Numbered from the stretch's first letter, positions 1 through 8,312 are shown. The stretch: 64,000 bases of DNA from Providencia heimbachae ATCC 35613 (GCF_001655055.1 NZ_LXEW01000032.1:62001-126000), one strand, 5' to 3'. Translations and numbers: made by a program. Notes: generated by a model from the sequence alone, not told the origin.

Positions 1-107
1 CGCGGGGCTTTCGTTATCGTGAACCCCTTAATCAACGGTTATGTGAAGAGGCGTTTATTCAAGCTTTGCCCCATTACCAATATATCCAATCACTCGTTAA
101 ATTATAA
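1..107 (+). CDS. 3' end of an unidentified gene (5' end outside the window)
   Basis: An open frame enters from the left edge (codons begin at base 3) and stops at TAA 105-107, ending in ...YIQSLVKL. The next gene starts 9 bases later, so the two are probably cotranscribed. The other two frames are less convincing: frame 2 stops early and frame 1 runs into the next gene's start. The 34 visible residues are too few to assign a family. From its neighbours it belongs to the genomic island. Confidence 0.5.
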   Translation, partial: RGFRYREPLNQRLCEEAFIQALPHYQYIQSLVKL

Positions 108-116
108 GGTATTAAG

Positions 117-1202
117 ATGAAAGCTATTTTTTATACTGTTTGCATCAGCAGCGCACTATTGCTGGGATGTGATGATGCAATATCAACCCCCTCTAAGGCT
201 GTTTCCCAAGATATTTTGCATGTTCAAGGATTGATTTATGATTACGACCGCAGTGTCACCCTCGGCGGTGTACTCAATCACCGTAAAGATTGTGTTTCGT
301 CAACATGGGAAACCTTAACGGATGAACAAGAAAGACCCTTGGTGGTCTATAAGTGTCAGTTAGCTGAAGGGGTATTACAAACCGTCATTAACCGCAATTT
401 AACTAACTGGTATCAAAATACAATCAAAAACATGGAAGGAGTAAAATCACGATTAGCTAATGCTGAACCTCTTACCTTAGCAAGTCAGGTGACTATACCT
501 GACTTAAGTTCTGTTTTGCATATAGTCACCTCTATCACCCAGCAAGAGTTCGATTGGTCATTATTACGGCAACATATTAAACAGAATTATTTTGTCGCTT
601 ACGAATTTGAATTTATACCAAACTATCAACCGTCTGAAGAAGAAAAACAACAACTCGCACACTGGAATAGTCTGATAGATCCGCTGGACGCTTTTCGCTA
701 TGAGGCAGATGACGTCAGTAAAATTCTGCTTTCGTGGTTAAATCAAGAGTCAAATGCGAAACAACAACTCACACAGTTAGAAACCCGGCTACGACAAAGC
801 ATGGTTAAACGTCAGAAACAGATTGAAGAAGTAATGGCCCCATTTAAAGCACAGCAAAATGTTGGGATACAAGAAACGGAGAAGTATATTCATGAGTTAA
901 AACAAGCTCAGACAAACTCGTCAGATTGGGCACTGACTCAAATCTTTATTTGGAGTCTCGTTAATCCTGAAAAACCCGTATTAACTCATGCGCTATTTAG
1001 TCTCGAAGACTCAAGAGGAAGAGAAGACTTCACGCCGTGGATAATCAAGGTTATGGGCCAATCAGCCCGTACGGATGCATTAGCTTGGATATATCAAGAT
1101 AAAATGAACTCAAAAGATTATATTAACAACCTAGCAAAAGCGCTCTTTTTCTACCAAATACAATCCATTACAAAACCCGAGTTTTCTCGCTATCGTTACT
1201 AA
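117..1202 (+). CDS. Putative island-encoded lipoprotein, function unknown
   Basis: The 361-residue product starts with a lipoprotein signal: a short charged start, a hydrophobic stretch and the lipobox LLLGC, with the acylated cysteine at residue 18. The residues after the cysteine are DD, which in Enterobacterales favours retention in the inner membrane (Asp at +2 rule). The rest is hydrophilic, with a glutamine- and charge-rich helical stretch around residues 205-265 that may form a coiled coil. I do not recognise the family. It lies 9 bases after the preceding partial gene, upstream of a small membrane protein and klcA, so it is probably cargo or a conjugation-related relic of the island. 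Confidence 0.75.
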   Translation: MKAIFYTVCISSALLLGCDDAISTPSKAVSQDILHVQGLIYDYDRSVTLGGVLNHRKDCVSSTWETLTDEQERPLVVYKCQLAEGVLQTVINRNLTNWYQNTIKNMEGVKSRLANAEPLTLASQVTIPDLSSVLHIVTSITQQEFDWSLLRQHIKQNYFVAYEFEFIPNYQPSEEEKQQLAHWNSLIDPLDAFRYEADDVSKILLSWLNQESNAKQQLTQLETRLRQSMVKRQKQIEEVMAPFKAQQNVGIQETEKYIHELKQAQTNSSDWALTQIFIWSLVNPEKPVLTHALFSLEDSRGREDFTPWIIKVMGQSARTDALAWIYQDKMNSKDYINNLAKALFFYQIQSITKPEFSRYRY

Positions 1203-1285
1203 TCGACTCATCGTGAAAATTTACCGGATTTTTCACGGTCTCTTTTGCGCTTACACTCTGTAGGCACATTCATTAAGGTGAATTT

Positions 1286-1504
1286 ATGTCTATCTTTAAA
1301 CTTATCGCGACCTCAGTAAGCGTTGTGACACTAGTGTCTATCACCTACTACGCCCAGAAGACGGTCAATGAGCAACTTACGCTTGAAGGCGAGTATTCTG
1401 GAGCAGAAATTCAAGCCGCTCGACTTGGCGCAACACTAGCGTGTACCTCGTTATTAGGTGGCGCCATTGAACGACTGCTCAACGGACTATTTAGCGACCA
1501 CTAA
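1286..1504 (+). CDS. Small membrane protein, hypothetical
   Basis: A 72-residue product with a good ribosome binding site (AAGGTG, 6 bases before the ATG). The first ~23 residues form a hydrophobic, single membrane segment or uncleaved signal. A second weakly hydrophobic alanine/leucine stretch lies around residues 45-62. It is followed immediately by a strong terminator, so it is the last gene of the unit that begins left of the window. The family is not recognised. The clean Shine-Dalgarno and terminator argue that it is a real gene. Confidence 0.6.
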   Translation: MSIFKLIATSVSVVTLVSITYYAQKTVNEQLTLEGEYSGAEIQAARLGATLACTSLLGGAIERLLNGLFSDH

Positions 1505-1537
1505 AACTCAATTATTTCAATGTAATAACAGCATAAC

Positions 1538-1566
1538 GGCAGGCCAACTGGTCTGCCTTTTTTATT
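1538..1566 (+). terminator. Rho-independent terminator after the small membrane gene
   Basis: GGCAGGCC (1538-1545), loop AACT, then GGTCTGCC (1550-1557) form an 8-bp stem with one G-U pair, followed directly by a run of seven T. It closes the lipoprotein/small membrane protein unit and separates it from klcA. Confidence 0.85.
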
Positions 1567-1593
1567 TCGTCATATCCACAAAAGGGCTTTCTT

Positions 1594-2028
1594 ATGATAC
1601 TTGAACCCATCATCGCAACACACGTTTCCAACCACCAGCGCATGCATTTTTGGCAAACCCACTTTGGCACTGTTGAAGGCTTCGCCACGTTTGAAGTTGT
1701 TATCTTTACCATCATGGGGCAGTTTTGTGATGAATATGCAGGCGGTTATTGGGAATACTGCACCTTACCCAATGGCGGTGCGTTTATTTATCCGGATTTG
1801 AGCCCCGAAAAATTAACACTGTTCAATATGCACAATATGCACAATATACACAATGGCAATGAAGCAGTACTGAGCCCAGAAGCGGCAGGTGTCGCTGTCT
1901 GCTTGATGTTGTATAGCCAGTGGTCATTTAGAACCGAAAGTGAACTACTAGTTGAGCGTTTCTACCAACTTCGTGACTACGCCATTCAACATCCCGAAAG
2001 TTCAGCTATTTTCCATCTAATCGATTAA
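1594..2028 (+). CDS. klcA: Antirestriction protein, KlcA/ArdB family
   Basis: KlcA/ArdB proteins protect incoming mobile DNA by inhibiting type I restriction enzymes. The 144-residue length is the family size. Hallmarks visible here are the early N(H)QRMHFWQTHFG segment, the central YAGGYWEYCTLPNGGAF block, the EAAGVAVCLM helix and the C-terminal HPESSAIFHLID. The start has a good Shine-Dalgarno (AAAGGG, 7 bases upstream). A short histidine/asparagine/methionine repeat (MHNMHNIHN) at about residues 78-87 is unusual for the family and looks like a small in-frame expansion. Its presence beside a DUF932 gene is typical of plasmids and tRNA-associated islands. Confidence 0.93.
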   Translation: MILEPIIATHVSNHQRMHFWQTHFGTVEGFATFEVVIFTIMGQFCDEYAGGYWEYCTLPNGGAFIYPDLSPEKLTLFNMHNMHNIHNGNEAVLSPEAAGVAVCLMLYSQWSFRTESELLVERFYQLRDYAIQHPESSAIFHLID

Positions 2029-2089
2029 CTACCCCCTTACTTCATTCTTTAAGTTTTACCTATCTACTTTATTTTCAAGGAAATTTATT

Positions 2090-2926
2090 ATGACTCGTTT
2101 AGCTTCCCGCTTTAGTGCGGCGAATAGCATTCGTCGTGACCGTCCGTTAACTATTGAAGAGTTGTTACGTACTGTACCCAGCGTATTTTCAGAAGAGAAA
2201 CATGAATCCAGAAGCGACCGATACACTTACATCCCAACCATTACCTTACTCGATAGTCTTCAAAAGGAAGGCTTCTACCCGTTCTTTGCCTGTCAGACAC
2301 GTGTTCGTGATACGAGTCGTAGAGAGCATACCAAGCATATGTTAAGACTTCGACGCCATGACCAAATCACAGGTATTCAAGTGCCTGAAATTATTCTTTT
2401 AAATAGTCATGATGGTTCAAGTAGTTATCAAATGTTACCGGGGTTATTTAGATCAGTCTGCCAAAATGGTCTAGTGTGCGGAGATACCTTTGGTGAAGTG
2501 CGAGTGCCACATAAAGGTGATGTTGTTGGGAAGGTAATTGAAGGGGCTTATGAGGTATTGGAAACGTTTGATTCGGTAGCGGAAAAGCGCGAACAAATGC
2601 AATCATTATTGTTGCCACCACCAGCACAACAAGCCTTGGCACAAGCGGCTCTGACCTATCGCTTTGGTGAGGAACACCAACCGATTACTGAAGAACAAGT
2701 ATTACAGCCTCGTCGCTGGGAAGATAAGAAAGATGATCTTTGGACAGTATACCAACGTTTGCAGGAGAATTTAATCAAAGGAGGGCTATCGGGTCGGAAC
2801 GCTAAAGGTAAGAGGGCTCGCACTCGTTCAGTGAATGGCATTGATGGGGATATTAAATTGAATAAGGCGCTTTGGGTGATGAGTGAAAAGATGCACGAGC
2901 ATTTTAATGGGCGGCAAACTATTTAA
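2090..2926 (+). CDS. DUF932 domain protein (YfjQ/YubP-like)
   Basis: A 278-residue protein of the DUF932 family, common on plasmids, phages and P4-like islands next to klcA. The molecular role of the family is not established. Recognisable parts are the N-terminal MTRLASRFSAANSIRRD, the YIPTITLLDSLQKEGFYPF block, the RREHTKHMLRLRR segment and the GLFRSVCQNGLVCGDTFGEVRVPH core. The C-terminal part (residues 215-278) is basic, with RNAKGKRARTRSVNGID. It lies 61 bases after klcA and is the last gene before the probable island boundary. Confidence 0.88.
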   Translation: MTRLASRFSAANSIRRDRPLTIEELLRTVPSVFSEEKHESRSDRYTYIPTITLLDSLQKEGFYPFFACQTRVRDTSRREHTKHMLRLRRHDQITGIQVPEIILLNSHDGSSSYQMLPGLFRSVCQNGLVCGDTFGEVRVPHKGDVVGKVIEGAYEVLETFDSVAEKREQMQSLLLPPPAQQALAQAALTYRFGEEHQPITEEQVLQPRRWEDKKDDLWTVYQRLQENLIKGGLSGRNAKGKRARTRSVNGIDGDIKLNKALWVMSEKMHEHFNGRQTI

Positions 2927-3260
2927 CAGAAGGGTCATGAGAGGGTATAATTATCTCGTTAACAACCCACTCATTAACCTCTTAATCAGACTATGAATTT
3001 AGGTATGATTTTTGTCTTGGGGGTGCATTTGGGGGTTAGTTATTTATCCATATTAATAATTTCTTTTTAAATCATATTATTTATATCTATATGCGACTCC
3101 TGTGATCGCGTATCAGTGAGCGATGAGTGTATTTACGGGCGAAAGAGAGTTTCACCATGAAGGTGGATTACGAACTAGCGGTTCATAACAACACAAAGTG
3201 TATTAAGAACCTTCCAGTATTAGCGGGTCATTACCGATTTTAATTGGGTTGGTTTTCTAA
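2927..3260. other. Island/chromosome junction region without a convincing gene
   Basis: This 334-base stretch holds the selC-like scar at 3094-3107 and is otherwise AT-rich. A 28-codon frame at 3157-3243 has a weak AGAGAG upstream but no recognisable family, so I do not call it. No terminator with a clear T-run is visible after the DUF932 gene. Confidence 0.6.
3094..3107. repeat. Probable attachment-site scar matching tRNA-Sec (selC) 3' end
   Basis: The 14 bases CGACTCCTGTGATC are identical to the T-arm/3' part of enterobacterial selC, the known integration target of phiR73 and several pathogenicity islands. The bases that would complete the tRNA on either side are absent, so this is a partial copy rather than a tRNA gene. 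It sits between island genes (klcA, DUF932) and a core gene (yibL), where an attR is expected. Confidence 0.6.
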
Positions 3261-3623
3261 CTAGAACTCGGTCTTAGAAAAACCGGTCATATCATCCAGT
3301 CCCATTTCACGGCCTAATGCCGTCATTGGATGGACAATTATTATGCCTCGTACGGCTTTTTTCAGTTTGCCAATATCAGCTTGCTCTTTTTTAGTGATCG
3401 GGCGTTTGAATGGCATATCCACCAATTTCTGCGCTTCTTTGCTGAGTTTCTTGTTACGTGTTTCCTTCAGACGAGCGATTTCAACTTCCAGCGTCGCTTT
3501 TTCTTTTTCAAGTTCTGCGTACTTTTCCGCTTCGTTCGCTAGCTGCATACTTGCCATCTGGCGACGAATAAGGTCTAAACGGTCGCTAAGAAGTTTAATT
3601 TGTGCTTTTTCGATTTCTTTCAT
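3261..3623 (-). CDS. yibL: YibL family ribosome-associated protein
   Basis: The 120-residue product matches E. coli YibL (DUF2810) across its whole length. Features include the helical charged N-terminus with [21 protein letters not shown], the conserved [14 protein letters not shown] and [18 protein letters not shown], and the C-terminal [23 protein letters not shown]. YibL is reported to copurify with ribosomes; its role is not settled. In E. coli it lies near the mtl operon, but no mtl genes are seen here. It is the first clearly core gene after the island boundary. Confidence 0.95.
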   Translation of the reverse strand: MKEIEKAQIKLLSDRLDLIRRQMASMQLANEAEKYAELEKEKATLEVEIARLKETRNKKLSKEAQKLVDMPFKRPITKKEQADIGKLKKAVRGIIIVHPMTALGREMGLDDMTGFSKTEF

Positions 3624-4037
3624 TATTAATTAACCGTGAATAAATTTCTTGTCGGCAAGTATACACCATTCTGCGTAAGAGGGTAAAAAGGGATGCTGGT
3701 TGATAGCTATTTACTATCATTATAAAGGGTAATTTTTCTGTCATAAATCGATAAAGAGGATATGACCTTTTTTCCCCGCGTACTCTGCCAATTCCGAGTA
3801 AGGGGCGATGTCATATTTTTTCTATCCAATCAGAAACGAAGGCATCAATGGACATATAGGGATAAATGAGAGTGGTGCCAGTATGCCATTACTTGCAGAT
3901 TATTTGCGCGTAAAAATTTTGCTCATCAAAACATTCATAGAAATTGATTTCAATTCAATAATAGAAATTTGATTCTATGGCTCATAACTTTCGTCATAGC
4001 GGTGAGTTTATCGAAATAGAGTAACGTACCAATATAC
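3624..4037. other. Intergenic region with a possible decayed gene fragment
   Basis: The stretch holds the yibL promoter region. On the minus strand at 3741-3889, two reading frames joined at a run of six A encode residues that look protein-like (IDAFVSDWIEK, then YDIAPYSELAEYAGKKGHIL), with stops around them. This suggests the remnant of a gene broken by a one-base slip, but it is too short to identify. The rest is AT-rich with no other feature. Confidence 0.35.
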
Positions 4038-4934
4038 TCAAGGTAATCGATACCTGATCGCCTCTACAAAAGCCATAAAAGCAGGTGAAGACTGCCGACG
4101 GTTTGGGTAATACAGGTGAAAGCCTTCAAAGTAAGGGCTGTAATCGGTTAATACAGATTGTAGTTTTCCCGTGGAAATATAAGGTTCTGCTAAATGTTCC
4201 GGAATATAGGCGATTCCCATACCATCAAGTGCTGCATTTAACTGGTGTAGTGTACTGTTGAAAACCAATTGTCCATCTACCTTTATGCTTGTTATACGAC
4301 CATCTTGTTTAAATTCCCACGCATAAATAGAACCAGCAGCACGATGGCGAATATTGATACATTGATGATCAGTTAAGTCGGTAGGAATTAGGGGGAGAGG
4401 GTATTGTTTAAAATAAACGGGAGAGGCCACGGCAATTAAACGCCAATCTGGTCCAATACGTACCGCTATCATATCTTTGTTGATGTCATCGCCAATTCGG
4501 ATTCCCGCATCGAAGCGTTCTTCTACAATATTTGTAAAGCCATAATCTACATATACTTCTAATGTGATATCCGGATATTTTTGTAAAAAATCATTCAATA
4601 TTGGTCGGATATAAATTTCAATTTGGTCATCTGTACAGCTTAAACGAATAGTTCCGCGCGGATTATCTCTTAGCTCACTTAACGCATTAAGTTCAGTATC
4701 AATCTGTTCAAATAACGGACTGATAGCGTTCATCAGTTGTGCGCCGGCCTCAGTCACGGAGACATTTCGGGTTGTTCTTGCAAGCAGCCGAATACCCAAT
4801 CGTTCTTCTAAAAGCCGGATGGTATGACTTAAGGCAGAGGGTGTTACACCGAGTCTTGCAGCCGCTTTTGTAAAGCTTTGCTCTTGCGCAACGATAAGAA
4901 AAGCGTGTAAGTCATTCATTTTATTTTTTATCAT
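4038..4934 (-). CDS. LysR-family transcriptional regulator
   Basis: A 298-residue regulator. The N-terminal winged helix-turn-helix (residues 5-65) has the standard LysR pattern: FLIVAQEQSFTKAAARLGVTPSALSHTIRLLEERLGIRLLARTTR. The effector-binding domain follows from about residue 90. An alternative start at 4919 (MNDLHAF) would give a more typical LysR N-terminus. It is transcribed away from the MFS/cyclophilin-like/hydrolase operon across a 111-base gap, the classic arrangement for a LysR protein that controls its neighbour. The domain sequence resembles the CrgA/DhcR-type group. The effector is unknown. Confidence 0.93.
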   Translation of the reverse strand: MIKNKMNDLHAFLIVAQEQSFTKAAARLGVTPSALSHTIRLLEERLGIRLLARTTRNVSVTEAGAQLMNAISPLFEQIDTELNALSELRDNPRGTIRLSCTDDQIEIYIRPILNDFLQKYPDITLEVYVDYGFTNIVEERFDAGIRIGDDINKDMIAVRIGPDWRLIAVASPVYFKQYPLPLIPTDLTDHQCINIRHRAAGSIYAWEFKQDGRITSIKVDGQLVFNSTLHQLNAALDGMGIAYIPEHLAEPYISTGKLQSVLTDYSPYFEGFHLYYPNRRQSSPAFMAFVEAIRYRLP

Positions 4935-5045
4935 TAGTGAATTTTTCTCACAAGTTCATGAAGATTATGCCTACTAATTAAATTATCACCTGTATGTCAT
5001 GATGATGTCCATTAAATATCGTAGACATAAAGGCGAATAAAACAG

Positions 5046-6248
5046 ATGGATACTGCAATTCTTCAACAGCAAAAATTCCCTAAAAAGGCGAACTGGAGTG
5101 CGGTCTTCGCCATGACGCTATGTGTTTTTGTATTGATAGCTTCAGAATTTATGCCTGTTAGTTTGTTAACACCTTTAGCAATTGATTTTCAGGTGACAGA
5201 GGGAATGGCGGGGCAAGGTATTACAATTTCAGGTTTTTTTGCTGTTATAACGAGTTTATTTATTTCTGTATTTACGCGTAATTTAAACCGTAAAGCTTTG
5301 TTACTTGGGCTTACGTTATTGATGGGGATTTCGGGGGCGGTGATAGCCTTAGCGCCCAATTATTACCTTTATATGGTGGGTCGTGCACTAATCGGTGTTG
5401 CCGTTGGTGGTTTTTGGTCTATGTCTGCTGCGATAGCAATGCGGCTTGTACCGATAGAGCAGGTTCCTAAAGCACTTGCCATTTTTAATAGTGGCAATGC
5501 GCTAGCAACCGTCATTGCTGCCCCGTTAGGGGCATATTTAGGGGCAACTATTGGGTGGAGAGGTGCTTTTTTTTGCCTAGTGCCTATTGCGATAGCAGCC
5601 ATTGTGTGGCTATGGATGAGTTTACCCACAATGCCAACTGATTCGACAAGTCATCAAAATTCCCCGCAGGTCTTCAGTATTTTTAGTTTTTTTAAATACC
5701 GTGTTGTGACACTCGGTATGCTAGCCATTGGGCTATTTTTTATGGGGCAATTTACCCTATTTACGTATGTGCGTCCTTTTCTCGAAACTGCGGCAAAAGT
5801 CGATATTTCGATGGTGACATTTATCTTGTTACTGATTGGTGTTGCAGGATTTATCGGAACACTGCTTATTAATAGCTTATTAAAAATACGTTTTTATCGA
5901 ACACTCATCGTCATCCCGTTATTGATGGCCTGCATTGCTGTATCGTTAATTTTCTTTGGTCATTCCATTTTTGTTGTCATCGTATTACTGAGTGTTTGGG
6001 GTTTTATTGCGACTGCGGCTCCCGTTGGCTGGTGGAGCTGGGTACCTCGAGTATTTTCAAATAATGCAGAAGCGGGAGGCGGTTTGATGGTTGCGGTGAT
6101 CCAACTGTCCATTGCCTGTGGTGCTTCGGTGGGCGGCATATTATTTGATGTTGGGGGCTATGAAAGTGCTTTTATTGTCAGTGCATTATTGCTTGTGGTA
6201 GCCGCAATATTTGTTCAATGCACAGCAAAGGCAGAAAAAGGAGAATGA
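5046..6248 (+). CDS. MFS exporter, DHA1 (NepI/AraJ-like) family
   Basis: A 400-residue, roughly twelve-helix major facilitator transporter. The N-terminal ...NWSAVFAMTLCVFVLIASEFMPVSLLTPLA and the GRALIGVAVGGFWSMSAAIAMRLVP segment closely follow the pattern of E. coli NepI (purine ribonucleoside efflux). The SEFMPVSLL motif and the paired helices are those of proton-driven drug/metabolite exporters. It is the first gene of an operon: its stop (6246-6248) lies 1 base before the next start. It is probably under control of the divergent LysR gene. The substrate cannot be told from sequence. Confidence 0.9.
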   Translation: MDTAILQQQKFPKKANWSAVFAMTLCVFVLIASEFMPVSLLTPLAIDFQVTEGMAGQGITISGFFAVITSLFISVFTRNLNRKALLLGLTLLMGISGAVIALAPNYYLYMVGRALIGVAVGGFWSMSAAIAMRLVPIEQVPKALAIFNSGNALATVIAAPLGAYLGATIGWRGAFFCLVPIAIAAIVWLWMSLPTMPTDSTSHQNSPQVFSIFSFFKYRVVTLGMLAIGLFFMGQFTLFTYVRPFLETAAKVDISMVTFILLLIGVAGFIGTLLINSLLKIRFYRTLIVIPLLMACIAVSLIFFGHSIFVVIVLLSVWGFIATAAPVGWWSWVPRVFSNNAEAGGGLMVAVIQLSIACGASVGGILFDVGGYESAFIVSALLLVVAAIFVQCTAKAEKGE

Positions 6249-6249
6249 T

Positions 6250-6726
6250 ATGTTTAAAACATTATTTAAAAATGTGCTTATCGTATTACCTTTTTATTTT
6301 CTGTTAGTAATGACTTGTGCCAGCCAGCCACTCTTGGCTCGTAATTTATCCATAGAATCAAAAGAATACTTAATCCAAATCCGTGTTGATACACAAATAA
6401 TAATGGCAGTATTAGAGGATTCAGAAATAACGCGTGATTTTATCAGTTTATTACCGCTCACCGCTGAGTTGGCGGACTATTCATCCACAGAAAAAATCAC
6501 GTATCTTCCTCGAAAGCTACAAACTCACAATACACCCGATGGGATCGTGCCTGAAGCGGGGGACATTACTTATTACGCTCCTTGGGGAAACATTGCGATT
6601 TTTTATCAATCATTTCGATATTCCTCTGGGTTAGTCCGATTAGGAAAAATAACCCATGGGCTTGAATACCTACAATTTAAATCACCAAAACAAGTCGTAA
6701 TTGAGCTTATCCAAGAAAATGAATAG
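6250..6726 (+). CDS. Cyclophilin-like fold protein, exported
   Basis: Translation from ATG 6250 (AAAGGAG just upstream) gives 158 residues with an N-terminal hydrophobic signal or anchor (residues 8-25). The mature part has the pattern of the cyclophilin-like fold family: a ...LLPLTAELADY... segment, then ITYLPRKLQ, DITYYAPWGNIAIFYQ and a late LVRLGKITHG. These proteins share the cyclophilin barrel but not the isomerase active site; their role is unknown. A longer reading from 6211 would overlap the MFS gene and lacks a ribosome binding site. Related genes commonly lie beside alpha/beta hydrolases such as the next gene. Confidence 0.8.
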   Translation: MFKTLFKNVLIVLPFYFLLVMTCASQPLLARNLSIESKEYLIQIRVDTQIIMAVLEDSEITRDFISLLPLTAELADYSSTEKITYLPRKLQTHNTPDGIVPEAGDITYYAPWGNIAIFYQSFRYSSGLVRLGKITHGLEYLQFKSPKQVVIELIQENE

Positions 6727-6738
6727 AAGAAGGTGTAT

Positions 6739-7848
6739 ATGATGAATAATGAACGTCGACATTTATTGAAATTAACCGGCGCGAGTATTGCCGTTGCGAG
6801 TATGGCATCAATAATTACGGCTCCAGCATTAGCGCAATCAAACACAATTGCCAGTGATCAATGGGATAAAACCTTCGTGAAAAGCGATAAAGTTGAACAT
6901 AAAAAGGTCACATTCAAAAATCGCTATGGTTTAGTCTTAGCCGGGGATTTATATCAACCTAAAAATACGAAGGGGTCATTCGCTGCGATTGCATTAAGTG
7001 GTCCATTTGGTGCAGTAAAAGAGCAGTCCTCAGGGTTATATGCGCAAACATTAGCAGAGCGTGGTTTTATCACTTTGGCGTTTGATCCCTCTTTTACTGG
7101 AGAAAGTGGTGGTGAGCCTCGAAATGTTGCTTCTGCGGATATCAATACGGAAGACTTTAGCGCTGCCATTGATTTTCTAGGATTACTGTCAAACGTTGAT
7201 CGCGATCGTATCGGTGTGTTAGCCATCTGCGGATTAAGTGGCATGGCTTTAACCGCAGCGAGTAGCGATTCGCGGATTAAAGCTGTGGCGACGGCATCAA
7301 TGTACGATATGTCTCGCAGTATCAGCCGAGGATATCAAGATAGTTACACCCTTGAAGAACGACATAAAGTTATTGATTATCTTAGCCAGCAGCGTTGGAA
7401 AGATGCCAAAAGCGGGCGCGATGCTTTAGGCTATCATGAGGTACCATTCGATGAAAATGGTCATATTATAAAGGGGCTGCGTGTTTTACCTGAAATTTTA
7501 CCTGAGAATGCACCACCGGTATTAGCGGCATTTTTTGATTATTACCGTACCCCTCGAGGCTTCCATTCTCGCTCAATTAATTCTACAACAGCGTGGACAG
7601 CAACAACGCCGATATCTTTCTTCAATTTTCCAATGTATGCCAATCTTGAAATGATATCACCGAGGCCAATTTTACTGATTGCAGGGGAAAATGCCCATTC
7701 TCGTTATTATTCTGAAGATGTGTACAAAGTGGCTTCAGATCCTAAAGAATTATTGATTATTCCAAATGCTGATCATGTTGATTTATATGATAATTTAAAT
7801 AAAATTCCTTTTGATAAACTCACGGTATTCTTCCAACAGAATTTATAA
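6739..7848 (+). CDS. Alpha/beta hydrolase with a Tat-type signal peptide
   Basis: The 369-residue product starts at ATG 6739 (AGAAGG 6 bases upstream; a GTG at 6733 is possible). The N-terminus has twin arginines (RRHLLK), a hydrophobic stretch and an APALAQ cleavage-like site, so it is probably exported folded by Tat. The hydrolase core has a LAICGLSGMAL nucleophile-elbow region, the TASMYDMSR block, SPRPILLIAGENAHSRYYSE, and a late NADHVDLYD with the likely catalytic histidine. The elbow is not the classical GxSxG, as is usual in this subfamily. Last gene of the LysR-linked operon; substrate unknown. Confidence 0.88.
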   Translation: MMNNERRHLLKLTGASIAVASMASIITAPALAQSNTIASDQWDKTFVKSDKVEHKKVTFKNRYGLVLAGDLYQPKNTKGSFAAIALSGPFGAVKEQSSGLYAQTLAERGFITLAFDPSFTGESGGEPRNVASADINTEDFSAAIDFLGLLSNVDRDRIGVLAICGLSGMALTAASSDSRIKAVATASMYDMSRSISRGYQDSYTLEERHKVIDYLSQQRWKDAKSGRDALGYHEVPFDENGHIIKGLRVLPEILPENAPPVLAAFFDYYRTPRGFHSRSINSTTAWTATTPISFFNFPMYANLEMISPRPILLIAGENAHSRYYSEDVYKVASDPKELLIIPNADHVDLYDNLNKIPFDKLTVFFQQNL

Positions 7849-7936
7849 GGTTTAACTTGTTGTACTGGATAAATAAATATTTTTAATATCAATTGGTTAT
7901 ATTTAGTTATATTCAAAATAATAGAACAATAAAATT

Positions 7937-7978
7937 GAGAAAGGTAAATAGAAAAACATGTTTACCTTTCTCATTCTT
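7937..7978 (+). terminator. Candidate terminator of the hydrolase operon
   Basis: GAGAAAGGTAAA (7937-7948) and TTTACCTTTCTC (7961-7972) form a perfect 12-bp stem with a 12-base loop, followed by ATTCTT. The T-run is weak, but the stem length and the position about 90 bases after the stop codon support termination, possibly in both directions. Confidence 0.6.
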
Positions 7979-8091
7979 AATATATTAATCAAATTGCTGA
8001 TATAGAGATAATGTTCACAGATAAAGATCTCTGTACGTTATATTTCAAAAATAAGCTTAAGTAAGAGCCAATGCGATTTTTGTGGTCTTCA

Positions 8092-8131
8092 GTTCAACTG
8101 AGGTAACCTCAGATCAACCCTCAATTGAGGG
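8092..8131. repeat. Two adjacent palindromes
   Basis: CTGAGGTAACCTCAG (8098-8112) is an inverted repeat with a single central base and extends imperfectly to 8092-8118. It is directly followed by CCCTCAATTGAGGG (8118-8131), a perfect 14-bp palindrome. Both share a CTGAGG/CTCAATTGAGG-like core. There is no T-run, so they are not simple terminators; they could be protein-binding sites or a recombination relic. Confidence 0.55.
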
Positions 8132-8281
8132 GATTGGGAGTGTATTTAGGTATGGTATGACTTGCCTCCTAAATTCTTATTTTTTATTTGTAATAAATAG
8201 GGCTTATGGAGATTTTATTTTTCTTGTGAATAGAATAAAAATATGAAGGGCTCCAAGTGATATTACTTCTTTAATATAAAG

Positions 8282-8312
8282 GCCATACCTAATATAAAGT
8301 TATGGCTTTTAT
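8282..8312 (-). terminator. Possible terminator of fimbrial operon 1
   Basis: On the minus strand a GCCATA...TATGGC stem (8282-8287 with 8301-8306) follows the adhesin stop by about 25 bases, with CTTTATATT after it. The stem is only 6 bp, so the call is tentative. Confidence 0.4.

Noticed and set aside
3094-3107. Considered as part of an intact tRNA-Sec gene
   Set aside because: No acceptor stem, D arm or anticodon arm is found around the 14-base match.
3157-3243. 28-codon frame near the island boundary with AGAGAG upstream
   Set aside because: Too short, no recognisable family, and in a recombination junction; not called.
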